Below, in pieces: positions 37,870 to 47,066 of a stretch of 60,774 bases of DNA. The notes below the pieces were generated by a model. That model was not told the DNA's origin. It saw only the letters and a list, made by a program, of their open reading frames with translations, and did not search any database. The translations under genes and the position numbers were made by a program. The stretch is from an uncultured Candidatus Actinomarina sp. (lineage in GTDB: Bacteria; Actinomycetota; Acidimicrobiia; Actinomarinales; Actinomarinaceae): contig CABYIX010000006.1 in the NCBI GenBank assembly GCA_902519215.1, positions 1 through 60,774 on the forward strand, in the 5' to 3' direction. The stretch's first letter is position 1. Each line of letters opens with the position of its first letter.

Positions 37870-37936
37870 TAGAGTCGCCTTTGTGTCAGTTTGAACCACT
37901 ACACTAATCCTTCTACCCTGTTGGATGGTGACTCTA
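37870..37936 (+). ncRNA. Candidate structured RNA (three-way junction) in the leader of the EamA gene
   Basis: In the 113-bp gap between pgl and the EamA gene, the arms 37870-37879 and 37927-37936 pair (10 bp, one G-U). Inside, 37883-37904 form a hairpin (7 bp with one bulged C, 7-nt loop UUGAACC). A second hairpin, 37907-37910 with 37923-37926 (AUCC/GGAU), stacks on the closing stem without a linker. The 5' side of that hairpin, UCCUU (37908-37912), is also complementary to the downstream Shine-Dalgarno AAGGA (37948-37952). It matches no riboswitch class I know. Its function is inferred only from position. Confidence 0.4.
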
Positions 37937-37964
37937 TTGTATTTTTAAAGGAAAAATTGAATAA

Positions 37965-38819
37965 ATGAAGATAGTTAACTATTTCCAAATTCTGCTTACT
38001 TCTGCACTATGGGGATCATCTTTCTTAATGATGAAATATGCTTTAGAAGAACTTGATCCGTTTCAAATTTCTTTTTATAGAATTTTTATAGGTATGGTAT
38101 TTATTAATTTATTAAATATTAAAAAGGTAAACATACCCTTAAGTCATCATAAATACCTTGCTCTTGTTGGAACACTTTGGATGGCACTTCCTTTCTTTCT
38201 TTTTGCTAAAGCTGAGGAAACCATATCATCAAGTTTGGCCGGTCTTATTAATGGCTCTACACCAATTTTTATTAGTTTGATAGCATATGTTGTTTTTAAA
38301 GAAAATATATCTAATATTCAAAAAACATACCTTGTTACAGGATTTCTTGGTATCTATTTAGTTTCTTTTGGCTTCAATAACGCTCTACTTGATTTGAATC
38401 TTGGTGCATTTCTGGCCTTGCTTGCATCAATAAGTTACGGTTTCGCAGCTAATATAGTTCAACCACTTATCAAGAAATATGGTTCACTAAATACTCTAAA
38501 AATTGCTCTGAGATACGGTGCTCTATTTTCGTTTATTGCACTTTTACCAAGTTCTAGCTTGGTATTGCCAACAGTGGGGGTCTCTCTATTTCCAATGCTT
38601 CTTCTAGGAATTGGCAGTAGCGGAATAGCGTTTTTATCTTTTTATAAGTTAATTGAAGATGTTGGTGCAGTTGCAGGTTCTATTACCGTTTATATTATTC
38701 CAATCTTTTCAGTGATTTTTGGTTATATGTTTCTAAATGAATATACAAGCAGTATTCAAATGATTGGAATTTTTATTGTAATAATTTCAGCCTATCAGTT
38801 TTCTAAAAAAAGAAATTAA
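37965..38819 (+). CDS. DMT-superfamily EamA permease
   Basis: Ten-helix exporter of 284 aa built from two EamA repeats: LLTSALWGSSFLMMKYALEE at the N-terminus and LALLASISYGFAANIVQPLI at the second repeat, ending VIISAYQFSKKRN. Members typically export amino acids or metabolites; no substrate can be assigned. AAAGGA precedes the ATG by about 12 nt. The leader contains the candidate three-way-junction RNA. Overlaps the convergent hotdog gene by 4 bp. Confidence 0.88.
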   Translation: MKIVNYFQILLTSALWGSSFLMMKYALEELDPFQISFYRIFIGMVFINLLNIKKVNIPLSHHKYLALVGTLWMALPFFLFAKAEETISSSLAGLINGSTPIFISLIAYVVFKENISNIQKTYLVTGFLGIYLVSFGFNNALLDLNLGAFLALLASISYGFAANIVQPLIKKYGSLNTLKIALRYGALFSFIALLPSSSLVLPTVGVSLFPMLLLGIGSSGIAFLSFYKLIEDVGAVAGSITVYIIPIFSVIFGYMFLNEYTSSIQMIGIFIVIISAYQFSKKRN

Positions 38820-39217
38820 GCTTTAGGCTTTACAAAAAGTCCTTCTGAGATTGAGGCAATTTGATCATTATCCAAATATAATTCTGCTTTATATATTGAG
38901 CCAGACTCGTCTACTGAATCTCTCCAAGCTTTCACAGTTACATATTCTGATTGAGAGTTAACTGGTTTGATGTATTTTGCTGTAAATGTTTTTGTTACTA
39001 CTAGTTCTCCTAGAAGAAAACTAAGAGGTCCCATTGTACAATCCATATATGAATCAAGAATCCCTCCTAAAACAACATCCATAGGATTAAAAAATTTAGA
39101 TAAGACTGGATATTTACAAATTAACTCTTCCTTTTCAAGATCAAAGTGAATAAACTCACCTTCAAGCTCTTTGTAAATATTAGGAATTGGTAATTCGCCC
39201 CATGTTTCATCTTTCAT
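38816..39217 (-). CDS. Hotdog-fold thioesterase-like protein (PaaI family)
   Basis: 133-aa single hotdog domain. The segment MDVVLGGILDSYMDCTMGPL fits the PaaI-type helix, where the Asp/Glu catalytic residue would be, and LVVTKTFTAKYIKPV is the central strand pair. Acyl-CoA thioesterase activity is by family only. It stands alone downstream of a terminator that ends the deoC operon. Confidence 0.8.
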   Translation of the reverse strand: MKDETWGELPIPNIYKELEGEFIHFDLEKEELICKYPVLSKFFNPMDVVLGGILDSYMDCTMGPLSFLLGELVVTKTFTAKYIKPVNSQSEYVTVKAWRDSVDESGSIYKAELYLDNDQIASISEGLFVKPKA

Positions 39218-39234
39218 AGTATTTATATTTTACT

Positions 39235-39270
39235 AAAAATTAGCTACTTTGAATAAATCAAAGTAGCTAA
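39235..39270 (-). terminator. Intrinsic terminator of the deoC-aldehyde dehydrogenase operon
   Basis: A perfect 12-bp stem (UUAGCUACUUUG type, 39240-39251 with 39259-39270) and 7-nt loop are followed on the minus strand by TTTTT (39235-39239). It lies 50 bp after the stop of the truncated aldehyde dehydrogenase and before the hotdog gene. There is no T-run on the plus side. Confidence 0.92.
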
Positions 39271-39319
39271 TACAGGGTATGAGTTATATAAAAATATTAA
39301 TTAAGCTATAAGACAGTTT

Positions 39320-40147
39320 TTAGGTTCCCTTAGGATGCCAAACTGTTTTGGTTTCTAAGTAGGGCAATATTGAGGATAAGCCTTCTAATTGAGGTAAGTA
39401 TTTAACTCTCTTTACAGACTCAGAAGCATTTTCTTCAATAACCTTTAATTCATTCATATCTAATTCTTCATGTATTGAAATCAAATTAATTTCAACATGC
39501 TTGCTTATGTCTTCAGAAACTTTATTAAAATCTCCGGACATAATATTTAAAGTACCATCTGGAATATCAGAGTTGTTAATATCTTCTGCAAACTTAAGAG
39601 CAAGAATAGAAGAAGTTCCGGAAAAAGAGATAACAGAACATCCGACAGTTAGTGGAGGTAGTATCCCACTTAATAAAGTGTATAGAGAGTTACTGTCTTT
39701 GTTTAAAGAGAAAACTACACCAATTGGGTTTTGATGGGATATATTGAAAAAGTCACCGCTAACAGGATTAAGATTTCCAGCTAACTGTTCCCATTTATCA
39801 GCCAAGCCTGCAAACCATATGATTTTCTCAATTGAATTGTTAACATCTTTTACAGCATTAGATTTTGAAACACCACTTGAAACCAATAAGTCGATATAGC
39901 TATCTCTGTTGCCTTCAATCATTTCAGAAAGACGATAAAGTATTTGTGTTTTAGTATATGGACTCACTGAAGTCCACTTTTTAAATCCCGACTTTGAAGA
40001 AGTAACGGCATCTCTAATATCTTTTTTGGAAGTTAAAGGTACTTCATATAAAGAATTTTTAAATTCAATGTTAAAAGTTTTTCCAGATTCAGAACGAACA
40101 TATTTTCCATCAACATAATTTTTAAAAGTTTTTTTAATTTCTATCAT
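39320..40147 (-). CDS. Truncated aldehyde dehydrogenase-like protein lacking the catalytic Cys
   Basis: 275-aa protein related to the N-terminal (NAD-binding) part of aldehyde dehydrogenases: NYVDGKYVRSESGKTFNIEF, then GFKKWTSVSPYTKTQILYRL, SGVSKSNAVKDVNNS and IGVVFSLNKDSNSLYTLLSG. The family has about 480-500 aa; here the sequence ends before the catalytic Cys and the oligomerisation segment, and the Glu/Cys motifs are absent. The frame is clean and the terminator follows within 50 bp, so this looks like a retained short paralogue rather than a sequencing break. It overlaps the intact enzyme gene by 4 bases. Confidence 0.82.
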   Translation of the reverse strand: MIEIKKTFKNYVDGKYVRSESGKTFNIEFKNSLYEVPLTSKKDIRDAVTSSKSGFKKWTSVSPYTKTQILYRLSEMIEGNRDSYIDLLVSSGVSKSNAVKDVNNSIEKIIWFAGLADKWEQLAGNLNPVSGDFFNISHQNPIGVVFSLNKDSNSLYTLLSGILPPLTVGCSVISFSGTSSILALKFAEDINNSDIPDGTLNIMSGDFNKVSEDISKHVEINLISIHEELDMNELKVIEENASESVKRVKYLPQLEGLSSILPYLETKTVWHPKGT

Positions 40148-41583
40148 GAAAATTCCTTCAAATAAGATAGAAGTCCGTGTCTTCCACCCTCTCTTCCAAA
40201 TCCAGATTCTTTATAACCGCCAAATGGTGATGCGGGATCAAACTTATTAAATGTATTTGCCCAAACTACTCCAGCCTCTAATCTATCTGCTGTCCACAAT
40301 ATTTTTGAACCTTTTTCAGTCCAAACACCAGCAGATAAACCGTACTCAGTATTATTTGCAATCTCTACAGCTTCATCCGGAGTCCTAAAAGTTAAAGTTG
40401 TTAAAACGGGACCAAAAATTTCTTCTCTTGCGATAGAGTATGAAGGTTGTACATTCGTAAATAAAGTTGGTTTAAACCAAAAGCCGTTACCAGGAAGTTC
40501 ACATTCTGTTTGAAAAATATTTCCTCCATCAGAAACACCTTCATTTACCAAATCTGTAATTTTATTAAGTTGTTCTTTTGAATTTATTGCTCCAATATCT
40601 GTATTTTTATCCAATGGATTTCCAACCCTTAATGACTGCATTCTATTCTCCAATTTTGATATAAATTCATCATGTACTGACTCTTGTATTAGCAGTCTGC
40701 TCCCAGCACAACATACATGCCCTTGGTTAAAAAATATCCCATTTACAACACCCTCAACAGCTTGGTCTATTGCTGCATCTTCATAAACAATATTGGCGGC
40801 TTTTCCTCCTAGTTCAAGGGTTAGGCCAACTTCCCTACCTGCCAATGATTTCTGTATTAACTTTCCAACTTGTGTAGACCCGGTAAATGCAATTTTATTT
40901 ATATCTTTATGGTTTACAATTAATGATCCAGTAGACCCATCACCTGTAATAATATTTACTACTCCATTTGGTAATCCGGCCAAATCACAAATTTCAGCAA
41001 AAAGTAGTGCTGTTAAAGAGGTTGTTTCTGCTGGTTTTAAGACAACTGTATTTCCAGTTGCAAGTGCAGGAGCTACTTTCCATGCAAGCATAAGCAATGG
41101 AAAATTCCATGGGATAATCTGACCAACTACACCATATGGTTTTAATCCCTTAGTACTCCAAGATAAATCTATTTTGTCTGCCCAGCCAGCAAAGTAAAAG
41201 AAGTTTGCAGCAACTTGTGGGATGTCGAAATCTCTTGATTCTTTGATTGGCTTACCTCCATCTAAAGACTCCAATACGGCAAACTCTCGTGAACGTTCTT
41301 GAATTAATCTTGCAATTTTAAAAAGGTATTTAGATCTTTCATAAGGAGAAAGTTTTGACCAAATTTCAAATCCTGATTGTGCAGCTTTAACAGCTTTGTT
41401 AACATCTGTTTGGTTTGAAATTGCGATTTGAGATAACACTTCTTCAGAGGATGGAGAAATAGTTTTCATGTATTTTTTACTATTTGGCTCTACAAACTTT
41501 CCACCAATATAATTTGTATATTTACTTTTAATATTCACGATTTCTCGGGATTCTATAGATTCTGAATATTGCCAATCAACCAT
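40144..41583 (-). CDS. NAD(P)-dependent aldehyde dehydrogenase
   Basis: 479-aa aldehyde dehydrogenase. Key residues: IPWNFPLLMLAWKVAPALA (Asn/Lys for NAD binding), FTGSTQVGKLIQ, the general base Glu in LELGGKAANIVYED and the nucleophile Cys in NQGHVCCAGSRLLI (about 295), ending GYKESGFGREGG. With deoC next to it, acetaldehyde from deoxyribose-5-phosphate is a sensible substrate (oxidised to acetate or acetyl group), but this is inferred. Begins 5 bp after deoC. Confidence 0.9.
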   Translation of the reverse strand: MVDWQYSESIESREIVNIKSKYTNYIGGKFVEPNSKKYMKTISPSSEEVLSQIAISNQTDVNKAVKAAQSGFEIWSKLSPYERSKYLFKIARLIQERSREFAVLESLDGGKPIKESRDFDIPQVAANFFYFAGWADKIDLSWSTKGLKPYGVVGQIIPWNFPLLMLAWKVAPALATGNTVVLKPAETTSLTALLFAEICDLAGLPNGVVNIITGDGSTGSLIVNHKDINKIAFTGSTQVGKLIQKSLAGREVGLTLELGGKAANIVYEDAAIDQAVEGVVNGIFFNQGHVCCAGSRLLIQESVHDEFISKLENRMQSLRVGNPLDKNTDIGAINSKEQLNKITDLVNEGVSDGGNIFQTECELPGNGFWFKPTLFTNVQPSYSIAREEIFGPVLTTLTFRTPDEAVEIANNTEYGLSAGVWTEKGSKILWTADRLEAGVVWANTFNKFDPASPFGGYKESGFGREGGRHGLLSYLKEFS

Positions 41584-41588
41584 AATGT

Positions 41589-42533
41589 TTAACCTCTAGG
41601 AAAATAATAACCTGCTTGATATGCACCTGTCTTTAGTTTTTTTATTTGTTTTAAAACATCATCAAGTAAACTCGATGCACCAAATCTAAATAAATTAGGA
41701 CTTAGCCATTCATCACCCATTTCTTCATTTATCAAAACTAGATATCTAATAGCATCCTTTGAATCTCTAATACCACCTGCTACTTTTATGCCAGCTGATA
41801 GGCCCGTTAGTCTTTTGTAATCTAATACTGCTTTTAGCATCACATAACAAGCTTCCCTTGATGATCCAACTGAAAGTTTTCCAGTAGATGTTTTAATAAA
41901 ATCAGAACCAGCAGCTAAAGAAATGAGACTAGCCTTCCTAATATTTTCATATGTTTTTAAATCCCCTACTTCGAGAATAGTTTTTAAATGTACATCTTTA
42001 CATACCTCTTTTAATGCAACTATTTCATCAAAGACTTTTCTATAGTCTCCTTCTAAAAAAGCTTTTCTGTTTATAACAATATCGATTTCGTCAGCTCCAG
42101 CTTCAATTGCATATTGCGTATCTAAAATTTTAGAATCCATTGGAACTTGTCCACTGGGAAAATAAGAAGAAACTGCTGCAACTTTTACTGAAGAATTTAG
42201 TACCTTTTCTTTCGCAGTCGCAACTAGTGATGGATACACGCAAACTGCAGCAACACTATTTATTTCACCATCACTTGGATCTGGATTAATTGCTTTAGCT
42301 GCCATTTGAGAAATTTTGCCTTCAGTATCCTCTCCCTCAAGTGTTGTTAAATCGCACATGGAGACAATCATGTTTAAAGCTTGTAATTTTGAATCTTTTT
42401 TAATACTACGTGTTGCTAAAGAGGAAACCCTCTCTTTTAATCCCACTGAGTCAATTTTTGAGTCGTATACTAATTCAAGTACATTTTCCCAAGATATATT
42501 ATTCTGATTTTTTACAGTTGAGTTATTCTGCAT
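41589..42533 (-). CDS. deoC: Deoxyribose-phosphate aldolase
   Basis: Splits 2-deoxyribose 5-phosphate to glyceraldehyde 3-phosphate and acetaldehyde during nucleoside salvage. 314 aa, longer than E. coli DeoC (259) by an N-terminal extension of about 45 residues. Schiff-base Lys in SDFIKTSTGKLS (about 208) and the second Lys in AGIKVAGGIRDSKDAIRYL (about 243); DEIDIVINRKAFLEGD carries the conserved Asp. The gene sits 5 bp before the aldehyde dehydrogenase. Confidence 0.93.
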   Translation of the reverse strand: MQNNSTVKNQNNISWENVLELVYDSKIDSVGLKERVSSLATRSIKKDSKLQALNMIVSMCDLTTLEGEDTEGKISQMAAKAINPDPSDGEINSVAAVCVYPSLVATAKEKVLNSSVKVAAVSSYFPSGQVPMDSKILDTQYAIEAGADEIDIVINRKAFLEGDYRKVFDEIVALKEVCKDVHLKTILEVGDLKTYENIRKASLISLAAGSDFIKTSTGKLSVGSSREACYVMLKAVLDYKRLTGLSAGIKVAGGIRDSKDAIRYLVLINEEMGDEWLSPNLFRFGASSLLDDVLKQIKKLKTGAYQAGYYFPRG

Positions 42534-42574
42534 GATTTTATGCTAAATGATATATTTTTTTTTAGTAGTGTTAA

Positions 42575-45500
42575 TTAATCTAATGCCTTGACATTTTCAG
42601 GTTTTTTATTTACGACGTCCTTATCCACTTCAGCAATTCCACCAAATACGGCAAACATATTGTCCCAGTTATCATATTTTTTCAATATATTTAATGCAGT
42701 TTCAGATTTAGTTTTTTCTATATGAACTTCTAAAAGAGTTTTTAGTTCTAATTTATCAATATCAGTTAAGTTTTTGTATTCAGGGGCAGTTTCAGAAATA
42801 TATTGTTTAAAGTTCTTTTGGGTATTTAGAACTATTGCTTTTCCTCCTGTCATGCCTGCACCAAAATTAAAGCCTATGCTACCAAGTACTACTAATGTAC
42901 CGCCTGTCATATATTCAGCACCATGCGCACTACAACCTTCAACAACTCCTATAGCACCACTGTTTCTAACGCCAAACCTTTGTCCAACTGTACCTGCTAT
43001 GAAAAGTTGTCCGCCAGTAGCACCATACAAAATAGTATTTCCTGCTGCGTGATAAGCACCTTTCATTTTTCTTCCCTGTGGAATAATAGTTATGCTTCCT
43101 CCCGCCATTCCTTTTGCTACATAATCATTAGCATTACCAGTTAGCTTTAAATTTATGCCATCTCGTATAAAAGCACCAAAACTTTGTCCTGCTGCACCAG
43201 AAAGACTTATTATTGTCGGGTGTTGAGTAATTTTTGAAGAGAGGTTTTTTAATGTTATCTCCCCTGATAATCTTGCACCAATACTTCTATCTTCATTTGC
43301 GATTGGATATTGAATAAAAGATTTCTGTTCGTTTTCTACGGATTTAATTACTTCAGAAGTAATCCTTCGTGATAATCTCCCTTCACTATGTCTTATAAAT
43401 CCAGGATGTTTTTCTTCAATAGAAAAATTCATTAAAATTTTATGAAGACTTTTTGAAAGGTTATTATTTGAAATCTTTAAACCAAGTAAATCAGCTCTTC
43501 CCAATAAGTCGTCAATATTACTTACATTAAATTTTTCTAAATATGAAATTACATCATTTGCAATAAAATTAAACAATTGAATTACTTGCTCCGGTGCTCC
43601 AGGAAATTTAGCCCTTAGGTTCTCATCCTGTGTTGCAATTCCAACTGGACATGTATTTTCATGACACTGTCTTACCATTTTGCAACCTAGAGCTAATAAT
43701 GGCAATGTACCAAAACCAAACCTATCTGCACCTAGAATAGTTCCAATAATTACATCTTTTGCAGATCTTAATCCCCCATCAACTTCAATTAATACTTTAT
43801 GTCTCATATTATTTTTGACTAAAGCCTGGTGGGTCTCACTTAATCCAAGTTCCCAAGGTGAACCAGCATGTTTTATACTCACCCATGGGCTAGCCCCAGT
43901 ACCTCCATCACTACCTGCAATAGTGATTATGTCAGCACCTGCCTTGGCTACACCTACAGCAATAGTCCCAACTCCTGGTTCAGAAACAAGTTTTACTGAA
44001 ACTGGATTATTTGGATTAAAAGTTTTGAGATCATAAATTAATTGAGCGAGATCTTCTATTGAGTAAATATCATGATGTGGTGGTGGAGATATTAACGTTA
44101 CTCCCTCAACAGTATGCCTAAGTCTTGCAATATGTTTGTCTACTTTGAAGCCTGGTAATTGACCTCCCTCTCCAGGTTTTGAGCCTTGAGCCATTTTTAT
44201 TTGAAATTCCTCTGCTGAAGCTAAATAATCTGGAGTAACCCCAAATCTTCCAGATGCTATTTGTTTAATTTTTGAATTTTTTTCTGTATTATATCTTTTT
44301 GGATCTTCACCACCTTCGCCTGAACCAGATTTACCTCCAATTTTATTCATAGCAATTGCGAGTGCTTGGTGAGCTTCCTCCGACAGAGCACCCAAAGACA
44401 TTGAACTAACAGTGAATTTTTTATAAATCTCTTTTAGTAATTCACCATCAGCGATTTTATTATTATTAATTGTTTCGGGTAAAGAAAACATGTCTCTAAG
44501 TTGTACATCTACTCTATCTTCAAGTGTTTCAAGGTAAACATGCCAATCATCAATATCGCCTGAACGCACAGCTTTTTGTAGCTTAAGAACAGTTTTTGGA
44601 GAAGTTACATGAGTTTCTGCATCTTTTTTATGTTTATAAAACCCTCCTAAACCAATTTTCTCCACTTCTTCATTTCCATAAATTTTCAAATTGTCATAGA
44701 AGTATTGATAACCATAACCTTCTGTCCTTGTTTTAGAAAATTTAAAAAGTTCACTGACTAAATCTTTATCTAAACCAATAATTTCATAAAGTTCTGAACC
44801 TCTATACGAAGAGATTGTACAAATTCCCATTTTTGACATTATTTTTAACAAACCTTTATTTAGTGATTTTCGATAGTTTTCTTGCGCTTTAACGGGTGAA
44901 AGTTCTAATTCATTATTTTGTAATGCAAGTTGACGAACTTTTTCTAGTGCTAAATAAGGCCATACTGCAGATGCTCCATATGCAATATGACAAGCAAGAT
45001 CATGAGAATCCCTAATTTCTCCAGAAACAACTACAAGGGAAGCCTTTAACCTGATCCCTTCCTCAATTAGATAATGGTGTACTTTTGCTAAAACCATAAG
45101 AGAAGGTATTACTGATTCTCCAGTTTTTATAACCCTATCAGATAAAATGATTACAGACTTTTTATTCTCAACAATTTCCTCTTTGATTGTTTCACAGATT
45201 ATTTTTAAAGCATCTTCAATTGAATGATCAACCTTTTGAAAGTTAGTGTTTATAACTGCAGATTTATTTCTTAATGATTTATTTTTTGTTAGAGCATCAT
45301 AAGACGCACCACTTAAAATTGGAGAATCTAATGATATTAAGTTAGCTTGCTGTGCTGTCTCCTTTAATATTGAACCCCTTTTACCCAGGTACGTCTTTGT
45401 TGACATAACAAATCTTTCCCGAATGGGATCAATAGGAGGATTAGTTACTTGTGCAAAAAGTTGATGAAAATACCTTGTTAGCCTCGGATTATTAGAGCTC

Positions 45501-46954
45501 ATTACAGCAAGAGAAGTATCATTACCCATTGATCCAGTTGGAATATCTCCTTTTAGCATTGGAAGTAGGATTAATCTCTCCTCTTCAGGTGTGTAATTAT
45601 AAAATGAAGATAACTTGTCTGAATCTATTGCATCATCTTGCTTCTCACTATATTTCTCATCAACATTAAGTGGTTTGGAATTAACCCAATCAATGTAGGG
45701 GTTCTTTTCACTCAACTTTGTAATAACTTGACTTTCATCAAGAAGCTCATCATTTTCAATTCTATACCTGATTGTTTGGCCTGGTTCTAGTTGTGCAGTT
45801 TTATAAGCACCAGCTTCAACAGAAGGACATATGCCAACCTCTGAAGCTGCCAGTACATACCTATCAGAAACCATCCAGCGCATAGGTCTTAAACCGCTTC
45901 TATCTAGGCCAGCAATAATATCTCGACCATCGGAAGCAATAATAGCGGCGGGTCCATCCCATGGCTCAGTGAGAAAAGAGTGGTACTGATAGAACGCTTT
46001 TTGTTTATTAGTAAACCTTGGGTTATTTTCCCATGCTGATGGAATTAACATTTCCTGTGCGTGAGAAAGGGTTCTTCCGGATCGTACTAATAGCTCAAGT
46101 GCATTGTCTAATTGTCCGGAATCCGAAATTGATTCATCAATAAAGGGTTTAAGTTTTTCAATATCCTTTTTCCAAAAAGACGAACTGGCATCTACTTCTC
46201 TAGCCTTCATCCAGGAAAAATTAGACTGAATTGTATTAATTTCACCATTATGTGCAAGCATTCTAAATGGCTGTGCTTTATCCCAAGTAGATGATGTATT
46301 GGTAGAAAACCTTTGATGAAAAATACCAAATCTTGTTTTATAAAGTGGGTTTCTTAAATCCCAATAAAAATCTGCAGTTTGTTTTGCGGTAAAAAGACCC
46401 TTATACACAACAGTTTTTGATGAACAGGAATTAATATGAATATTTAGAAACTCGACTTCTAATATTTTTTTTTCAAGAACCTTTCTAAATAAAAATAATT
46501 TTTTTTCAAAATTTTTATGAGTCTCATTTTCAGCACTGATGATGCCTTGATAAATTGACGGTTTAGACTCTCTTGCAAGATCTCCTAATATTTGTTTATC
46601 CGTCGGGACTTTACGCCAGTACAAAAGTTTTATACCAGAGTTACTGAGCTCACTATTAATAAGTTCTTTAGACTCATCTATATTCTTTGGATCGAAAAAA
46701 CAGGAAATTATTCCAATTTTTTTATTCACATCATGCTCAATATTTAATTCTTCCAATTCAGCTCTCAGGAGCTCAAAAGGAATTTCAGTTAAAACACCCG
46801 CGCCATCTCCAGTTCCATCAGCAAATTTAGCACCTCTGTGATCAAGATTTGCTAAACATTCCAATACTTTTAATGTCATGCCATGAGTTGGAGGAATATT
46901 TCTGGAGGCTATAAATCCTACTCCACAAGCGTCTTTTTCTGAAAAATCAAACAT
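42575..46954 (-). CDS. gltB: Glutamate synthase large subunit (GOGAT)
   Basis: Converts glutamine and 2-oxoglutarate to two glutamates. 1459 aa with four regions: N-terminal amidotransferase whose nucleophile Cys10 (FSEKDACGVGFIA) needs removal of 9 residues; the central domain; the FMN/3Fe-4S synthase domain (LGCKMVRQCHENTCPVGIAT Cys cluster; GSDGGTGASPWVSIKHAG); and the C-terminal beta-helix with repeated GG-type turns. No gltD lies in the window, so the electron donor is unclear. A -10-like TACAAT (46964-46969) lies 9 bp before the ATG. amtB precedes it on the same strand. Confidence 0.95.
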   Translation of the reverse strand: MFDFSEKDACGVGFIASRNIPPTHGMTLKVLECLANLDHRGAKFADGTGDGAGVLTEIPFELLRAELEELNIEHDVNKKIGIISCFFDPKNIDESKELINSELSNSGIKLLYWRKVPTDKQILGDLARESKPSIYQGIISAENETHKNFEKKLFLFRKVLEKKILEVEFLNIHINSCSSKTVVYKGLFTAKQTADFYWDLRNPLYKTRFGIFHQRFSTNTSSTWDKAQPFRMLAHNGEINTIQSNFSWMKAREVDASSSFWKKDIEKLKPFIDESISDSGQLDNALELLVRSGRTLSHAQEMLIPSAWENNPRFTNKQKAFYQYHSFLTEPWDGPAAIIASDGRDIIAGLDRSGLRPMRWMVSDRYVLAASEVGICPSVEAGAYKTAQLEPGQTIRYRIENDELLDESQVITKLSEKNPYIDWVNSKPLNVDEKYSEKQDDAIDSDKLSSFYNYTPEEERLILLPMLKGDIPTGSMGNDTSLAVMSSNNPRLTRYFHQLFAQVTNPPIDPIRERFVMSTKTYLGKRGSILKETAQQANLISLDSPILSGASYDALTKNKSLRNKSAVINTNFQKVDHSIEDALKIICETIKEEIVENKKSVIILSDRVIKTGESVIPSLMVLAKVHHYLIEEGIRLKASLVVVSGEIRDSHDLACHIAYGASAVWPYLALEKVRQLALQNNELELSPVKAQENYRKSLNKGLLKIMSKMGICTISSYRGSELYEIIGLDKDLVSELFKFSKTRTEGYGYQYFYDNLKIYGNEEVEKIGLGGFYKHKKDAETHVTSPKTVLKLQKAVRSGDIDDWHVYLETLEDRVDVQLRDMFSLPETINNNKIADGELLKEIYKKFTVSSMSLGALSEEAHQALAIAMNKIGGKSGSGEGGEDPKRYNTEKNSKIKQIASGRFGVTPDYLASAEEFQIKMAQGSKPGEGGQLPGFKVDKHIARLRHTVEGVTLISPPPHHDIYSIEDLAQLIYDLKTFNPNNPVSVKLVSEPGVGTIAVGVAKAGADIITIAGSDGGTGASPWVSIKHAGSPWELGLSETHQALVKNNMRHKVLIEVDGGLRSAKDVIIGTILGADRFGFGTLPLLALGCKMVRQCHENTCPVGIATQDENLRAKFPGAPEQVIQLFNFIANDVISYLEKFNVSNIDDLLGRADLLGLKISNNNLSKSLHKILMNFSIEEKHPGFIRHSEGRLSRRITSEVIKSVENEQKSFIQYPIANEDRSIGARLSGEITLKNLSSKITQHPTIISLSGAAGQSFGAFIRDGINLKLTGNANDYVAKGMAGGSITIIPQGRKMKGAYHAAGNTILYGATGGQLFIAGTVGQRFGVRNSGAIGVVEGCSAHGAEYMTGGTLVVLGSIGFNFGAGMTGGKAIVLNTQKNFKQYISETAPEYKNLTDIDKLELKTLLEVHIEKTKSETALNILKKYDNWDNMFAVFGGIAEVDKDVVNKKPENVKALD

Positions 46955-46995
46955 GGTTTAAGTATTGTAATTTATTTTTAACCAAATATAAAGAT

Positions 46996-47052
46996 GAAAA
47001 TCAGCCAAAGAATCAAAAAGGGGGAAACCTAAGTGAGTTATGACTGATTTTC
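46996..47052 (-). promoter_or_regulatory. Stem-loop between amtB and gltB
   Basis: GAAAATCAG (47052-47044 on the minus strand) pairs with CTGATTTTC (47004-46996), a 9-bp perfect stem closing a 39-nt, pyrimidine-rich loop (TTTCCCCCTTTTT). It lies 15 bp after amtB and 42 bp before gltB. It could be a terminator or attenuator, or the base of a regulatory RNA; no known glutamine or ammonium riboswitch motif was recognised. Confidence 0.4.
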
Positions 47053-47066
47053 AATGTGTATATTAT

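Noticed and set aside
37870-37936. Possible tRNA or tRNA relic in the EamA leader
   Set aside because: The sequence has a 7-bp acceptor-like stem, but neither strand gives a standard T arm (TTCRA loop with 5-bp stem) or anticodon arm, so no cloverleaf can be formed.
39320-40147. Frameshifted full-length aldehyde dehydrogenase
   Set aside because: No C-terminal aldehyde dehydrogenase sequence is found in any frame after 39320; a terminator and the hotdog gene follow directly.
46996-47052. Glutamine (glnA) riboswitch upstream of gltB
   Set aside because: The conserved glnA RNA core is not present; only a simple stem with a pyrimidine-rich loop remains.
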